Positions 1-12,489 are shown, counted from the first letter of the stretch. The stretch is 64,000 nt of DNA from Acanthococcus lagerstroemiae (GCA_031841125.1 CM063111.1:58961535-59025534); one strand, 5' to 3'. Translations and numbers: made by a program. The notes: generated from the sequence alone by a model not told the origin.

Positions 1-187
1 CCTTTATATATCCCGGCGTTATTGGCGAAACTCATTATTGCTCTCGTTATCAAATTTCTATTCTGATGCTCGAAACGTGTTGATCTTTCTTTACTTATCT
101 CGAATGTTCGGCATTGTTTGCCACAAAGCCAAGGTTTTCAATTTTAGGATCTCATACGCTGTCGCGTGTAGAGAGCTTTGCTGAAGC

Positions 188-1041
188 CAGAGTTGGGCTG
201 AATAATATATTCGAATAATGAATGACGCAACCTTTATTCGTTATTCATGAATACTGAATATTTTATTTGTTATTCATAAGCCCATGAATAACGAGTAATG
301 AATAGTTTATTTGTTAGTTGTAAGTATGAATAACGAGTAGTCATTCATTATTCAGTAATTAGTATTCAAATCACGCGAATAATGAAATCAGACTCGTAGC
401 AAAAGTGGGGCCAGGGAGCGTTGCCCTCCCCTGGCGCAGTCATTTGCCCCCTCCCCTCTGAGATAGTCGGAAAAACTTTATTTACTTTCTAATTACCCCA
501 GTAAGATTAGGAAGAAAAAATATACCCTACCAAAAATATTTCCCCCGCCCCCCAAAAAAAATTCCACCAAAAAAATTCTCCAAAAAATATATTCTTACAC
601 CTCCTTCCCCAAAAAAATTTTCCCAAGAAAAAATACCCCCTCCCCAAACAAATTTTTACCCCCACCCCAAAAATATTTTAACCCCCCTCCGATACACACA
701 AAAAATCCCCCTCCCAATATTTTTACATAGTCCTCTAATATTGGCGATGTAAAAAAATACTTCAATTTTCCACTTTTTCTCCCTTGAAAATCTTATTTTG
801 CCCCCCGGCCCCCTTTGGAAAAATCCTGGCTATGCTACTGATCCTCGTTAAATTTTTTGTTTTGTTACTGCGTCTGCAATGAATAACGAATAACGATGAT
901 GACGAATATTATTCACATCTTCATTTTAATGATTGATGAATAATTTTACGTGTTTACGAATAATGAATAACGAATAATGATTGAACTTTTATTCATGATT
1001 ATTATTCGAATAACGTCTTATTCGAATAACGCCCAACTCTA
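188..1041. mobile_element. hAT-type MITE with 8-bp target duplication
   Basis: The element begins CAGAGTTGGGC and ends GCCCAACTCTA, so the ends are inverted repeats of about 10 bp. It is flanked by a perfect 8-bp direct repeat GCTGAAGC (180-187 and 1042-1049), the duplication size left by hAT transposases. The arms are made of many degenerate copies of GAATAACGAATAAT in both orientations, which look like subterminal repeats. No coding capacity is visible. The middle (about 395-845) is unlike the arms and looks like a secondary C-rich insertion. Assignment to hAT rests on the duplication length and terminal motif only. Confidence 0.85.
395..845. repeat. C-rich insertion inside the MITE
   Basis: This block differs from the flanking GAATAA-rich arms. 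It is dominated by runs such as CCCCCAAAAAAAT and TTTTCCCCC. Its right edge contains GGCTATGCTAC, the reverse of the GTAGCATAGCC word that ends other dispersed repeats here (for example 33520-33796). I could not find a clean duplication around it, so its exact borders are uncertain. Confidence 0.45.
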
Positions 1042-1049
1042 GCTGAAGC

Positions 1050-1778
1050 TGGATAAGTTTCTCTAAGAAAGGGAGGAGGCAAGACTTACACAAGTTACAA
1101 TTTTCTGAGCGAAACTATGTTTTGGAATTTTTGAACCATGCGAGCTGCCGGAAATCAGTCATTCATTATTTTCTTCTCGGATGGGGGCCAAGAGAAGGGG
1201 GTGGCTATCATTGCTGATACGTATTAATTCTATGATTAACATTCACAACGTTTCTCCAAGCATTTTTACTTGTGTGTGAGGTGGCGTTGTATGCGCTAAA
1301 TACTCAAACCTTATGGTTCAAAGCGCTTTTCCTCAGGTTGCTCTTAAGGATCAGCTCAGTAGTGTCGCTTGAGTTCTATTACTTTGACTTCATTGAGTGC
1401 TGGATACTCCAGTCCTAATGCTTCGCATCTTGTGCACCGGCTATTGCTGAGCACTGTCATATGATATGAATCCAGGTTTCCTCCTCTTCTCCATTGTGCC
1501 TGTAGGGGCTGCTTTTCCCCACTCCTATTTGACACTACGTGTGTTTTGTGGCTCCATGTCCGGTTAGTAGTCCGACCATGAGCATAGCTTGTTTTCTATC
1601 GAGCCCTACTAGGAACTCGGCGTACTTAATGAGGGAGACCCTTATCAGTGTTTTGCTGACTTACATGCCACTGGCTCCGCCGGTGTATTTCCCTCTGCTT
1701 TCAATCTAAGCCTTCACCTTGGATTTTATGAGGGTCATTAAGTATGCATTTATTCTTTTCTGTAACGAATAATAGCCA
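1050..1778. other. Unique sequence, nothing recognised
   Basis: Moderate GC sequence between two MITEs. Both strands are interrupted by stops and I see no splice-bounded open segment, RNA gene or repeat. Confidence 0.3.
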
Positions 1779-2069
1779 TAGGGCGTACCGAAAAGTTTTT
1801 CCTGGGGCGGAGGGGGGGGGGAATCGCGAAAGTCCCAATTGATTCAACTCAAAATTATCAAATATCAAAACAAAGAAAAAACCTTTGACTTGTTGAATGT
1901 TTCCAACTTCTCAACTCAATTCTCAAATATCAAAGCAAGGGGAAAAACCTTTTGACCTTCTAGTTTTTCCCAACTTTGCCTGACTGAAATGATGAATTTT
2001 CCTAACTGCTGAGCGAAAAATTCCTACAGGGTGGAGGGGGAGTTGTCCCCTTCTATTGGCATGTCCCAG
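1779..2069 (-). mobile_element. MITE family B, inverted copy
   Basis: It carries a TAGGGCGTACC-like left end and a CATGTCCCAG-like right end. The reverse complement matches the copy at 21018-21448 through CCTGTAGGAATTTTT, CTCAGCAGTT and CATTTCAGTCAGGC. The flanks AATAGCCA (1771-1778) and AATAGACA (2070-2077) are a 7/8 direct repeat, consistent with an old 8-bp duplication. The interior repeats a unit containing TTGAGTTGAG and AACAAGTCAA. It is non-coding; the 73-codon ORF across it is spurious. Confidence 0.7.
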
Positions 2070-2077
2070 AATAGACA

Positions 2078-2991
2078 TGGCCAACATAACAGTTTTCCAC
2101 CATCTTCACAACTGGTTAACCACGAAATGTTTTCATATTGCGATTTGTGGAAATGTTTAGTAAAAATCGAACCATCTTTCTTTTGCTCAGTTTTCAAAAA
2201 CGGTAATTCTGGTTCCGGCTTACCACCATTAATAATTTCTAATTATTCATGAAGAGTAGGTAAGTCGCGAAAACGGGTTTTCAATAAGAACTCAAGTACG
2301 TATTTTGCAGGCAAAGAAAAAAACAACAAAAAACGGAGCATTCAAACTTAACGCGTTGACTAGTAGAAGAACATAATCACGTTTCACTGTCAACTTTGAC
2401 GTTCGTGTGTAGCCAGCCGAGCCTAGCCTGACTCAAAGCGCTTCCAGAACGCAACCAAACACACAGGTTTTGTAGCGTTGAACATGCTAGTGTGTTTTTA
2501 TGTTGATTATTAACACGGAGGTGGAGCATAAGTCGGGCAGTACGTGCAGTATGGAAAATAAGCGTTAGATCCGATGCATACCTCGCTGGCCTATACAAAA
2601 ATATACATATACAAGGATTGCCATCATAGACGTAAATATGAAGGGTCTTGGGGGGCTTAACCTCTCCAAACTTCTAAATAGCCCCTCCCCAACACTGAAG
2701 AATTACCAAAGAAAATGATGCGGGGGTGTTGCTTTATAATATCGGGGCTTAAGCCCCCCTGGTTCTGAGCCCTATTTGCGCTTCTAATTGCCATGCCGAA
2801 TAGTATACGCTTCTGTTTCAACTGTCTCCTCACTCTCCTGTGAATTTATTGTATACTTAAGTGTTAAAGCGTAAGTGTTGTAAGTGTCAATATGGTCGTT
2901 GTTCTGCCCAATGTTTTATTATTTTTTATTTATTACAAGTTGAAGTTGATACTGTATGTATGTGAAAACTTATTTTCTCGGGAATTTTCAG
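2078..2991. other. Unique sequence upstream of a candidate exon
   Basis: No gene recognised. It includes a short stretch of chloride-like C/G-rich repeat debris around 2640-2770 (CCCCTCCCC, GGGGGGCTTAA). The right end, TTCTCGGGAATTTTCAG, is a plausible splice acceptor for the exon starting at 2992. Confidence 0.3.
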
Positions 2992-3146
2992 GATAAGCGG
3001 CGCTCACTTCGCTTGCCTGGAATGCACGCCACTGCTTCCGCCCCTCATCCGTCCCTCAATTGCCGTGTAACAAGCGAGTGCAGTGATGACTCTGTACCTG
3101 CCTGCATTAGTTCAGTATCTTCTTTTGGAAGTTCGAGGAAAACAAG
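2992..3146 (+). CDS. Candidate internal coding exon, unknown protein
   Basis: A 155-nt open segment lies between a good acceptor (GGAATTTTCAG) and a donor (ACAAG|GTAATT). It encodes about 51 residues starting DKRRSLRLPG, followed by a serine-rich, basic tail ending FGSSRKTR. Its GC content is well above the surrounding AT-rich sequence. It resembles a low-complexity cytoplasmic region of a signalling protein, but I recognise no family. No partner exon with matching phase (next exon must supply one base of a split codon) was found nearby, so it may belong to a gene with very long introns or be a false exon. Confidence 0.4.
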
Positions 3147-4550
3147 GTAATTGAGTGATTTTTCAGTGGGGTCCCTCTCCAAAACCACAATTTTGTATTC
3201 AAAAACTCAAACAAGGTCAGACAATGTAAATAAAGATCAGACTACAGAAAATTCGCGTTCCTAAAGAAAAAGACCACCTCGGGGAAAGTCTTCCTCTACC
3301 TTCCACCTCTAGTCAGCCCTGATATCGGCTTGTAATTCTATATATGAGCTCTGTAATTACGGTGTCAATATCAGTAAACTGATTTCTAGCTCGAAAAGAA
3401 AAATCAAAGTACCCTAGACTCCAAGACAATGAAGGGCAGCGTATCGATAGAGAAGACGCGGTGTAATGATAGGGGAGGTGGAGGTCAAATAATATGGAAT
3501 AGATATTATCTCTCATATTTTGAGGTCTCTAAATACAATTTTACCCCGAATTTGAAACGGAGACACTTTAGAAGGAGGAACGCCGCGTACTATTGAGATT
3601 ACGCTTACTCAGGGAGTTCTGATGTGCGGTGAGTTGCGGCTGGTGAGAGCTGGGGGGGGGGGTAGGCAGCGGGTTATCCCCTCGGGTGCTGTAGTCCGTA
3701 TTGGGGCTCTAGCATACCGGAATTCCTTAAAACTAAAATAAAAACTATATCCTTTTCTGCGAGGGAGTCTTCGCTGTACTCATCAGTTTTGAAGTTGTGG
3801 GCTTTCATCGAAGTGCGAGTTTTTCCTGTTTTCAGTGTTTTTGGCGTTTTTCCATATGTTTTTGATTTCTTCGAGGATATGGGGCTTTGCTCTGATGCCA
3901 TTCTCTTGTGTCCTGATCTGTTATTAATCATTCCTTCCTCTTTGTACATATCCTGTACCGTCTGGATTTCTTCCAAATTAAAGAATATAAACTGTTTTTC
4001 AAGAATAAATGTCAGCGTCAAGCATAATGACGTTTAAGTATTCTCAAAAGTGTGTGTACAATATTAGCTGAAAAAATGTCTGGGAGAATTGGTCTGGAAA
4101 CGTGGAAAATCAGGGAAAATCGTTCTTAAAAAGTGGCTACCCTGCATGAAGTTTTCATCTTCGTGATAGGGGAGACCATGGGTCACTGCGTTATTTAGTC
4201 GAAAATAACACTGCACAATTATTTGAGATGAGAAAAAAAATCACATGAGATAATTTTATATGTATTTTCAACGAGGAATTTAACGCCGATGTTAATTTTT
4301 AAATTATAATTCATTTTTCCCCTATCTTCTACCAAAAGGTGATATGTCTGATCAAATAACTATACACATTCATTATTGTTATCAGTATCAGCGTAGCTAT
4401 TCGTGGACTATAAAGGAATGAAAAATGAAAAGTTTGATTTTAATTTTGATAATGGAAAACTAAGAGGTTCTCAAGAAAGATGGTTAATGCCATGATATTC
4501 AGCATTCAAAATATAGCTAAAATCACATAATCTCATCATATTATTTTCAT
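3147..4550. other. Intergenic or intronic, no firm gene
   Basis: Mostly AT-rich non-coding sequence. A minus-strand ORF at 3674-4021 (115 codons) is rich in K, S and T with a polar stretch KKSKTYGKTPKTLKTGKT. It reads a little like ORF1 or gag-type debris of a retroelement, but no zinc knuckle or other motif supports this. Confidence 0.25.
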
Positions 4551-4558
4551 GCTGTTGT

Positions 4559-4790
4559 CAGGGACGAAAATATGGGGGGGGGGTACGGAGATACCCCCAA
4601 TCCTCCGTCGAAGTTGTGAAACTTTATTAGATAGATCAAAAGTTGGGAAAATCTAACAAGTCAAAAGTTTTTTTTTGTTTTTTTTTGTAGCCAATATAAA
4701 CAAATTTTGATACTTGGGAATTTTGAGTTGAGTCAGTTCGGAATTTACAAATTTTTGCCCCTCTAGAAAAAACTCTTCGCTACATCCCTG
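4559..4790 (+). mobile_element. MITE family B with perfect 8-bp duplication
   Basis: The 232-bp element starts CAGGGACG and ends CATCCCTG. The flanks are a perfect direct repeat GCTGTTGT at 4551-4558 and 4791-4798. The interior shares GGGAAAATCTAACAAGTCAA and TTGAGTTGAGTCAG with the copies at 1779-2069 and 21018-21448. It has no coding capacity. The duplication length and CAG start indicate hAT mobilisation. Confidence 0.85.
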
Positions 4791-4798
4791 GCTGTTGT

Positions 4799-7700
4799 GG
4801 CAATAATTGCGGTATCTGCCCTGTTCATCATAGTTTTCAAAATTCCGTTCTCTTTGTGAACTTCTTTTCAAAATCTCAGGTTTTCATTCAATTTTTCTCC
4901 TAACGTGTTTCGTTCAAGACTTTTTTCAGTATCTCTACTGTGATGTATTCTGGTTGTGGTGGTGTCATCATTACTCTAACCTACTTTCTTAGTGTAGGTG
5001 CACCTTTCCTATGGGGACTCCTTGTCCCCCTTGGTACGTAGTGCAGTCACTTTTATGGAAAATAAAAATCTGAAAACAATCAATTTCCGCATTGGAGCAG
5101 CGAAACTAAAAATCTAAAAAAAAAAAAAACGTATTTTTTGGCTTCCTGAAAAATTTTCACTGTAGGACTCACGAACTTAAGGTTCTACCGAGGATGGACG
5201 AGGTGAGAATTCTGATCGTTGGTTGGGTACAAATGTGATTCTGGCTCTCGCATCAGATTAGTCAATACATTTCAGTACCTGAGCCTGTAGGCTAACTCGT
5301 GCATTACAATCTCCCGAGGCAGTCGCATGTAACCGAACTCGCAATCGATTTACCAAAATTGTTTTTCAAGTGCTCTTACGCGAATTCAATTGTCTTAGCA
5401 CGCCGTCTCGGTATGGGTACCTTTACTCCCCCCTGCCCCGGTGAAATTTCAAATTCATTAACTGTTACGAAAGTGAGTTGAACGCGCAGGATGGCAGAAG
5501 CTAAAATCTAGACATCGCCGGCATTACACATCAAGCTTGTTCACCTGTGAAACGCGAAAATTAATTCGACTGGAAGAATTAACGTGCATTTCGACAATGT
5601 ACACGACCACGAATTTTGTTTTCTATTGTAGGAGCGCTTTTGAAGACGTATAGGGTGTGTATGTAAATGTGTGTATGTGTGCGTATAAAATGAAGAAGAA
5701 GAAAAGGTAGGAAGCGGAGAATTCTCATACCCTGTAGAGTATATAGGAACCCAGGGGGTGCGCCGCCCCAACAACCTGGAAGAGTAGTCTATATCACTTC
5801 TAAACGCTTTTTATCGAATATAATAACCATTTTTATACAATTGTAGGGTGTAGTAATCTTTTAAGAGCATTTAAAAGGCGCTCAATGGAATTTCCTGGAG
5901 ATTTTTCTCGTTTTTGAAAAGAAATGAACTCGAAGTTTAAAAGGACTGGGCTTTCGCTTATAAAATGGTTTTTTTACCGATTAGGTTTTCTTCTTTTATT
6001 CTTCTTCTTTTTTTCACGTCGAATTCGCTTATGAGTATTTGAGTACATTTCGATGCTAATAGACGTTATAGATTTTTAGGTTGTTTAGATTCCTTTTTTC
6101 TCAACGGATTCTGTTCGTCGATGTCGAGTGTGTCTCGAAGATTATGATAGCGGATTACGTGCTCTGAAGGTTGGCAATTTAAATTTGCTGCACGGAGAAC
6201 TGGAAATTATTATGCCTGTCTGACAGCATTGTAGGGCGAGGAAGGCAAAATTGGCTCTGCCGATATCAGCTCGATCTGCTTTCAACCCACGGAACTGCAA
6301 TATGATTTGTGTAAACTATTTCAATGTCTTACTCTGGAACTTCTGAGGGGGAGGAAACTACATGGTGAAATATGGGGGTAATTCAGTGTCAACGTGGTTC
6401 CTTCTTGATCTTGGATCTTCAAATATTTTCAAATTTGTAAACAGCTCTCGGAATATTAGATCCATTCATTCAACCATGGAGGTTAGGAGAGACCAACATT
6501 TTGGAATTTTTCGTAAAATTCATTTCTTTCAACTCCTCATAACTTAAGAGCAAAAACTGATTTGAATAACCGCGATTTTCATCGTTGGCATGTACAATAG
6601 GCTTCTTTCCAATTTATAGAAAATTTAATGGCATAAATTTGAAGCTTGGTTTTATTTGGCTCATCGTCAAGCTGGACTCTTCTTTGAACAACACGGGTAA
6701 CATATCAAAATTCCGGCTTTCTAATTTAATTGTTGAATATGCATCGGGTCAACTGATCAATCGAAAAAGAAAAAAGGTTACACATAGTTTGCCTAAAATA
6801 GAATAACCATCGCGACCATTGCATAAAACTACCCCTTGTTTGTCTAAAAGGGGATCGGCGTGACCCCGCTTTATGGCAGTATAGTGTCATTTCAGAGAAT
6901 GAAGTATGCATTAGGGTGGAGCAAAAAAGATGTCGGAATTTTTTCGAACAGCCAAAAGCGCTCTCGACTACAGAAGAAGAAAAAGTAAATTGGCACACCC
7001 TACGAATGGAATATTACCAAGTTCACTCATACTCCAAAATGGACACTAAACTTGAATTTCTTAGTAGAACTTTATTAAGTAATTTTCTGTGCAGAGAATT
7101 TTTAGGATAGGACCTATAGTTATCGGGATAGAAGCGATTCACTTTGCTACGAATAATAAAGCAGACTGAATAATTACAATATTTATTACTAGGAAGATCT
7201 CGCCCCTGGCCACTTCGCAGCCCAACCCCTATGGGCCGACACGAGCTTCGGTCGTCTTGGTCCCCTTCTAGGTGCTACGCATCACTGAGCCACTGAATCA
7301 GATATTTACGTTTACAATCTGTAACGTAACCTCATTGTTAGACAAGATGAAAATCAAACTGTTGATGATGATGTCATAATTAACTCTGTTGAGATGATGT
7401 CATCGCGCAGTTGGAGATGTCACTGCTAGGCAAACCAGATTTGGAAAGTAGAAAAAGACAGGGAACTACGGTCTTGCATTGCCAGGTAATTGTCATAGCC
7501 GTGGGTTGGAGTTAGTTTTGAGACGTCAACCTAGAGTACTGTATAGTGAAGAAAAGAACTACAAAATCTCAAATTTCAAGGTAGCTAGTCTGCCCCTGCT
7601 ATATTTATCGGATAGGCAACCGGTCAGGTGCGTCTTAAGTCACATGTCCATTTTTATGTCGGTCTCCATGAAGAAATCAGCTACGAGTTATACATAGATG

Positions 7701-9232
7701 AGAGGTCAAATGTCTCAAGTCTTATATGGCTGTTAGTAATCTTTATAACAGGTACATGCCAAGTCTCATGTCTATCTTAATATCTTTTTTTATCTCTTTT
7801 ATGTCCATCAGCAATATACATTATGTGTTACCGTTCTGCCCTTCATTCCTTCTCTTATTGTTGGATCGGGATGAAATTCAGCAAACCTAGAATTTTCAGC
7901 CCCGTCGATTTCAAAGAGCATTATACAGAGGCAAAAAACGATAAAAGTTCTGATGTCTCACAATTCATAGCCCTTGGAAGGCGTTCTTTCAAAACAACCA
8001 GGCTGAAACTTTGAATTATGTGAACAAATGAAAATAAAGACCTCCAAAATTTTTAACCAATTACTCTTTAAGGAGAGGAATCGGGGACTTTGGGGACTAG
8101 AAATTAGTGAGCATTTTAATGAAATTATAGACTTTAACTGATTATATGCATTAACGGTAGCATAATATGGATAAGTCTCATGTCTGTCTTTACGTCTCAT
8201 TTAGAGGGATGGTAACCGGTCTGCCCCTGCAATTTTTAGGATTCTCCGATAGGCAAACCATCTGGCATTTTTCCTGTTAGTGGAAGAGGAGAAGGTGGAG
8301 TATAAGTATTCAGTATTATTATGGAGAGGTTATTTAAAAAAAAATTATTCAATTTAGTTAAGTAGTTATTTGAATATTATTAATAAAATTAATTTCAAAT
8401 TTATTTATTTGGTTAATTTAAAAAAAAATGAATAACTGAACAATTCACCTATGTAAAAAAATTTTAATTTGGAGCATGGCGAAATTGGAGGCTAATTTGA
8501 TGGGTCGGTACCACTAAAAAACCCTCGTGTATGATCTAGAAAGGACGAGGAATAGAAATATCCTTTATTTTCGATCAAGAGTTGATTAAAATTCTGGGTC
8601 AAAAAGCATTTGTATATTTATTGACGCAGGGATCTTTGTATTTCTTATTAAGTGTTCATACCTGCTTTGTGATCAGGGAACAGGACAACAGGAGGGATAG
8701 AAGTATGCTAGACCTCGTTTGGTATTTATTTTTTTTAGCGTCTTTGAGTAAGGCTCCTCTCAGCTCATTTTGAGACATTTGTCGCGAACGGGGTTGGTAC
8801 CAGTGAAGGTGAGCCTAGCTATGCTGATTTATAGAAAAAAAATTATTATCTCCCGGGATACAAAATTTATGCGGGGTTAAGTTCATTACGCCCCATGTGG
8901 GTCACTCAGAACCAAATTAAACGAAACTGTTCAGGACGATGTGAATTGCTTTTCGCACGTGGAATGGATAATACAGTATTATAATAATATGATGAATGTG
9001 TGCTATTAAAAAGTGAGAACACTTTAGAAGAAATAACTATTAGTAACTTTTGATCAAAATATTTCTTTTGAAATATGGATTGGGGTTTGACAAGTATACT
9101 AATCTGTAGGTACATTATTTTTCAAATTTATGCATAGTATATATATTTTTTTTTCACTTCAAATATTTGATTTTTGATTTGAGCGTGCTCATTGAAAAGA
9201 TTAATAAAACTAGAATGTTGTTCCAACAATGT
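4799..9232. other. Long gene-free stretch
   Basis: No supported gene. The part at 5200-5500 is CpG-richer and unique and could be a regulatory element. The segment at 7560-8280 contains two similar passages around GTCTGCCCCTGC and CCGATAGGCAA, suggesting a diverged duplication. 8330-8470 is strongly A/T-rich. All ORFs here are short and unbounded by splice sites. Confidence 0.3.
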
Positions 9233-9240
9233 ACGCAGAA

Positions 9241-10174
9241 TAGGGTGTCCCTTATATTACACGTTTTCGCCAATCGATTAGGTGTGCACCGAAATTTGTT
9301 CCAAATGGATCTATAAACTCGCCATAAAAAATCTGAGCTTTTTCTGAAGTCATTAACCCATAGCACTTTGACCCCGAAGTTATGTGTAATACTGAGATTT
9401 TACAAAAAAACCGCGAATATCTCGGAACATATCAACTTCTGGACCAAAATACATATAACATAAAATGTTCCTTGTTAAATTTTCTATAAAAAATATTTCA
9501 TACAACTTCTCTTCAGAACGCATATTTACCGAGATAATCGCCAAAATATGTGAAAGTTTCAAGGAACGTGGCTTTTGTTATTTTATCTTTCATAATTGAT
9601 CTTTACTAGCTAAATCGCAGTTATTTAAAAGAATATTCACTTTAGGACCGGAATACAAATAACATAAAATGTTCCTTGTTAAATTCTCTATAAAAAGGTT
9701 CCGTACAACTTTTCTTTAGAAAATGTAGATATCAAAAGAATCGCAAAAATGCATGGAATTTTCGAAAAACATAGGTTTTTTATTTTACGGCTGAAATATC
9801 TGTTAATGTCGGGTAATGCACCCTAAATATAACCTCAATCTCTGTCTACTGGGGCAAACGCCCCAGTTTGCCCCTCCCCTAGCTGGCTACGCCCATGACA
9901 GTTTGTTGGGTACCTACAGTAGGGTAGACCTCGGTTTATGCATTGAACGTCAACAATAGTCAATAATTGGCGCATAAAAGATATAACCATTGTGTTGTTA
10001 AGGAACAGTCACGTGTTCTCATGCTCGAGCATACCTAATGTTTATTATAGTGTCCTTAGCGAAAACTGACAGTTTTCAAGTACATACTTATGTTTTCTTA
10101 CTGGCACGAGCAAGGTAACTATTCAGTGCACACCTAATCGATTGGCGAAAACTTGTAAAATAAGGGACACCCTA
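9241..10174. mobile_element. MITE with ~50-bp terminal inverted repeats
   Basis: Both ends read inward as TAGGGTGTCCCTTAT, then CGTTTTCGCCAATCG or AGTTTTCGCCAATCG, then ATTAGGTGTGCAC. This gives inverted repeats of roughly 50 bp with few mismatches. The flanks ACGCAGAA (9233-9240) and ACGCAGAC (10175-10182) match at 7 of 8 positions, an 8-bp duplication of hAT or P type. The interior holds an approximate tandem duplication with a period near 204 bp. No transposase is encoded. Confidence 0.85.
9400..9790. repeat. Tandem duplication inside the MITE
   Basis: The passage GGACCAAAATACATATAACA (9441) followed by TAAAATGTTCCTTGTTAAAT recurs from 9645 with a few substitutions. Each copy ends in an A-rich segment with GCCAAAATATG or GCAAAAATGCATGG. 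The unit is about 204 bp, two copies, non-coding. Confidence 0.7.
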
Positions 10175-10182
10175 ACGCAGAC

Positions 10183-10794
10183 CCCCAAAAATTGGTACAC
10201 CAGCGGCTAAAACTCTTGAAATTTTGATCCTTCTCAGGTCACTATTTTGTGTGTTTTGGTCATTTTTTCAATTTTTTGAGAAGTTTGAATGACCATCCTG
10301 AAAAGATCTCTTTTTTATACGTAGTGGTAAAACTGATTTTAATTAACCATTTTTGGTAGGTAAAGTAGCTGTTTTAGTCACGGTTTTATGTCGCCGGTAT
10401 GTAACAGTGTGCATCGTTGTTTACGTAAATGTTTTGTGTACTGTTTAGATATGTGCAGTTGTAGGTATAAAACCATTATGTATTATACACGGTCCATAAG
10501 CTCGCGATAAGCCATTTGTCCGTTTACTTCACTCGACTTTGGCTCGTTTTGTTTCTTTTTTCTGTGTTTTCCCCTTTTCCTTAAGTTTATCGACTCAAAT
10601 TTCAAATTTTGTACTCCTCGCCCTCCAAATAAAAGCTTTTGACGCCACTGCAATATCAAACCCTTCTTGGTTATTGACGGCCGAACCAAAATGAAGGTTT
10701 TTGAATAATCAAAAAACTATGTTAGGTTTTTTTCCTGGCGATCTATTTTTATGCAACCATTCTAACTTAAATTTTTTTACGTAATCTTTTTTAG
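10183..10794. other. AT-rich stretch before a candidate exon
   Basis: No gene recognised. The right edge, ACGTAATCTTTTTTAG, is a strong polypyrimidine/acceptor signal for the exon starting at 10795. Confidence 0.3.
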
Positions 10795-10939
10795 AACATC
10801 TTCAGTATTCTCCTCGGCATTCCAGGACAGGAAATCCATGTGAACCGCTGTGAATGGGACGACGTTTACATTAGTATTGCCAAAACTGGTGGATTTATTT
10901 CACCCCCGCTCAATGACCCTTCGATCGGAAAGCCTCGAG
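10795..10939 (+). CDS. Candidate internal coding exon, unknown protein
   Basis: A 145-nt segment is open in one frame between a strong acceptor (TAATCTTTTTTAG) and a strong donor (CCTCGAG|GTAAGC). It encodes 48 residues that begin NIFSILLGIPGQEIHV, continue CEWDDVYISIAKTGGF and end DPSIGKPR, with one base left for the next exon. The mix of hydrophobic, aromatic and charged residues looks like a folded domain. I do not recognise the family. The CpG-rich unique block just downstream (11040-11560) supports a genic setting. Confidence 0.5.
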
Positions 10940-11858
10940 GTAAGCACTCACAAAACCTATACATACAACGAGTAGATATACTTTTATACCGAACATGACC
11001 GAAATTTATTTAGTTCTCTTACATATACTCGCGATTCTATTTTGACAGCAGAAGAATTAAAATATAAAGCGCCTTTTCTTCGCGGCTATTTAAGAACGAA
11101 ATCACGCATAATGAATGTTTATAAAGAACACGGCCTCGGCCACACGGTTCGCCGGATAATCCCGATTCGGTGCATTTTCCGGCCGTTCAAAATTGACGGT
11201 GGAAGCAATTCAGCCCTTAACAAGTGCATAATCTCATTGTAGCGATCCGGTCCCTCTTCTTCGACCGCCGTACACATCCTCTTCGTGACCATCGATCTGT
11301 ACGCGATTTACGTCGATGCGCTTAAAATTGTTTGTTATCGTTGATTCGAGCTCGGTTCGTTTGAAACGTCGATCTTAATTTCCTCAGCCCCAGTTGAAGC
11401 TCGGGTCTCGGGGATCGCTAATTTCCAGCCAGCGTACCTGATGGGCGGGATGCTTTTTACCGGGTTCGCTCTTCGCACTGCCGAACGCTCGAAAGTGAAG
11501 CCGCTAATTATGGTGAAAATTGACTGGCTGAACTACTGTGCGTAAATGTTGTTTGATTTCGAACACTGTACTCTCGATGATGTGCGAAAATAGGGCTTGG
11601 GTAAAAGTGCCACTGTTGTTTATCTGCGGTATAATATGGATCCTGGATAATGATATACTCTTCAGTCTCTTTACTAGTAGTGTCTCTTCACTTTTCTCTC
11701 ACCTTTACTAATCTTTTCATCTCTGAAAAGGATTTACACTTTGTATCCTTCATTATCTGCTCTTCATGGTTTATTATTTACTTTCCTTTCCAGTTCTTTC
11801 CCTCCGCCACTCCCTTTAGCAGTAATAATAATAATATGCTCGAATTTCTTATATTATA
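10940..11858. other. CpG-rich unique block downstream of the exon
   Basis: 11040-11560 is balanced in GC, rich in CpG (GCGGC, CGGCCACACGG, CCGGATAATCCCG) and free of the repeats that fill neighbouring DNA. No long ORF with splice sites is present. It could be a conserved intronic regulatory element; this is inference from composition only. Confidence 0.3.
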
Positions 11859-12475
11859 CTGTTACGTTGGGTGACTTTGCAATCACGGGGTGAATTGGCA
11901 CATATATGTTTTCATTGCTTGTAGGAGTGCGAGGGAAAAAATAGAATATATGGCAACACTGATACATGACTCATAATTTACGATGCTGTACGTAGCTATC
12001 GTGTAAAACCAATTTGGTGTAATTCCGCTATTTCCAGGCAGCATTATCAGGTCACTTGTGCAGAGCTTCAAAAAGCGTATCAAAATTACATTACAGAAAT
12101 TGTTTCAGAAAATGAGTGAAAATCAAACGAAACTCTACATACGTGTTTGCTATTACTACACGTAGAATCCGATTGCGGTTATAGTAGAAGTAAATTATTG
12201 TGTATTAATCAGCATAGTGACGTAGTAATTGGTGGAAAACTAAAGAAAAACAAAGAGGGGGTAATTTTGCACATAACTGTTTATTTGTTCTTCAATCCGG
12301 TAAGTGATCGATTTTGATGTTCTCTCTTATTGCTACTGTGAATGAAGAAGTACAAATCAGATGTTTTTCATTTGACTTTTTTCTCATGATTTTTGGAATA
12401 AAGGAAGAGTATACCGTTCTCATGGTTAACATCCCCCCCCTCCATACATCAGTATACATAGTATATATGTATCGA
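11859..12475 (+). mobile_element. Partial copy of TA-flanked element (family C)
   Basis: It starts TA|CTGTTACGTTGGGTGACTTTGC and aligns without large gaps to the start of 33906-34958: GGCAACACTGATAC, GTGTAAAACCAATT, CAGGCAGCATTATCAGG and GTGTATTAATCAGC. Similarity stops near GATTTGGG at about 12475, where another repeat begins. It has no transposase; the overlapping ORFs are not conserved between copies. Confidence 0.75.
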
Positions 12476-12489
12476 TTTGGGTTTCTCGC

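Noticed and set aside
3674..4021. 115-codon minus ORF as a retroelement ORF1
   Set aside because: Only a K/S/T-rich composition supports it; no zinc knuckle, RRM or neighbouring reverse transcriptase.
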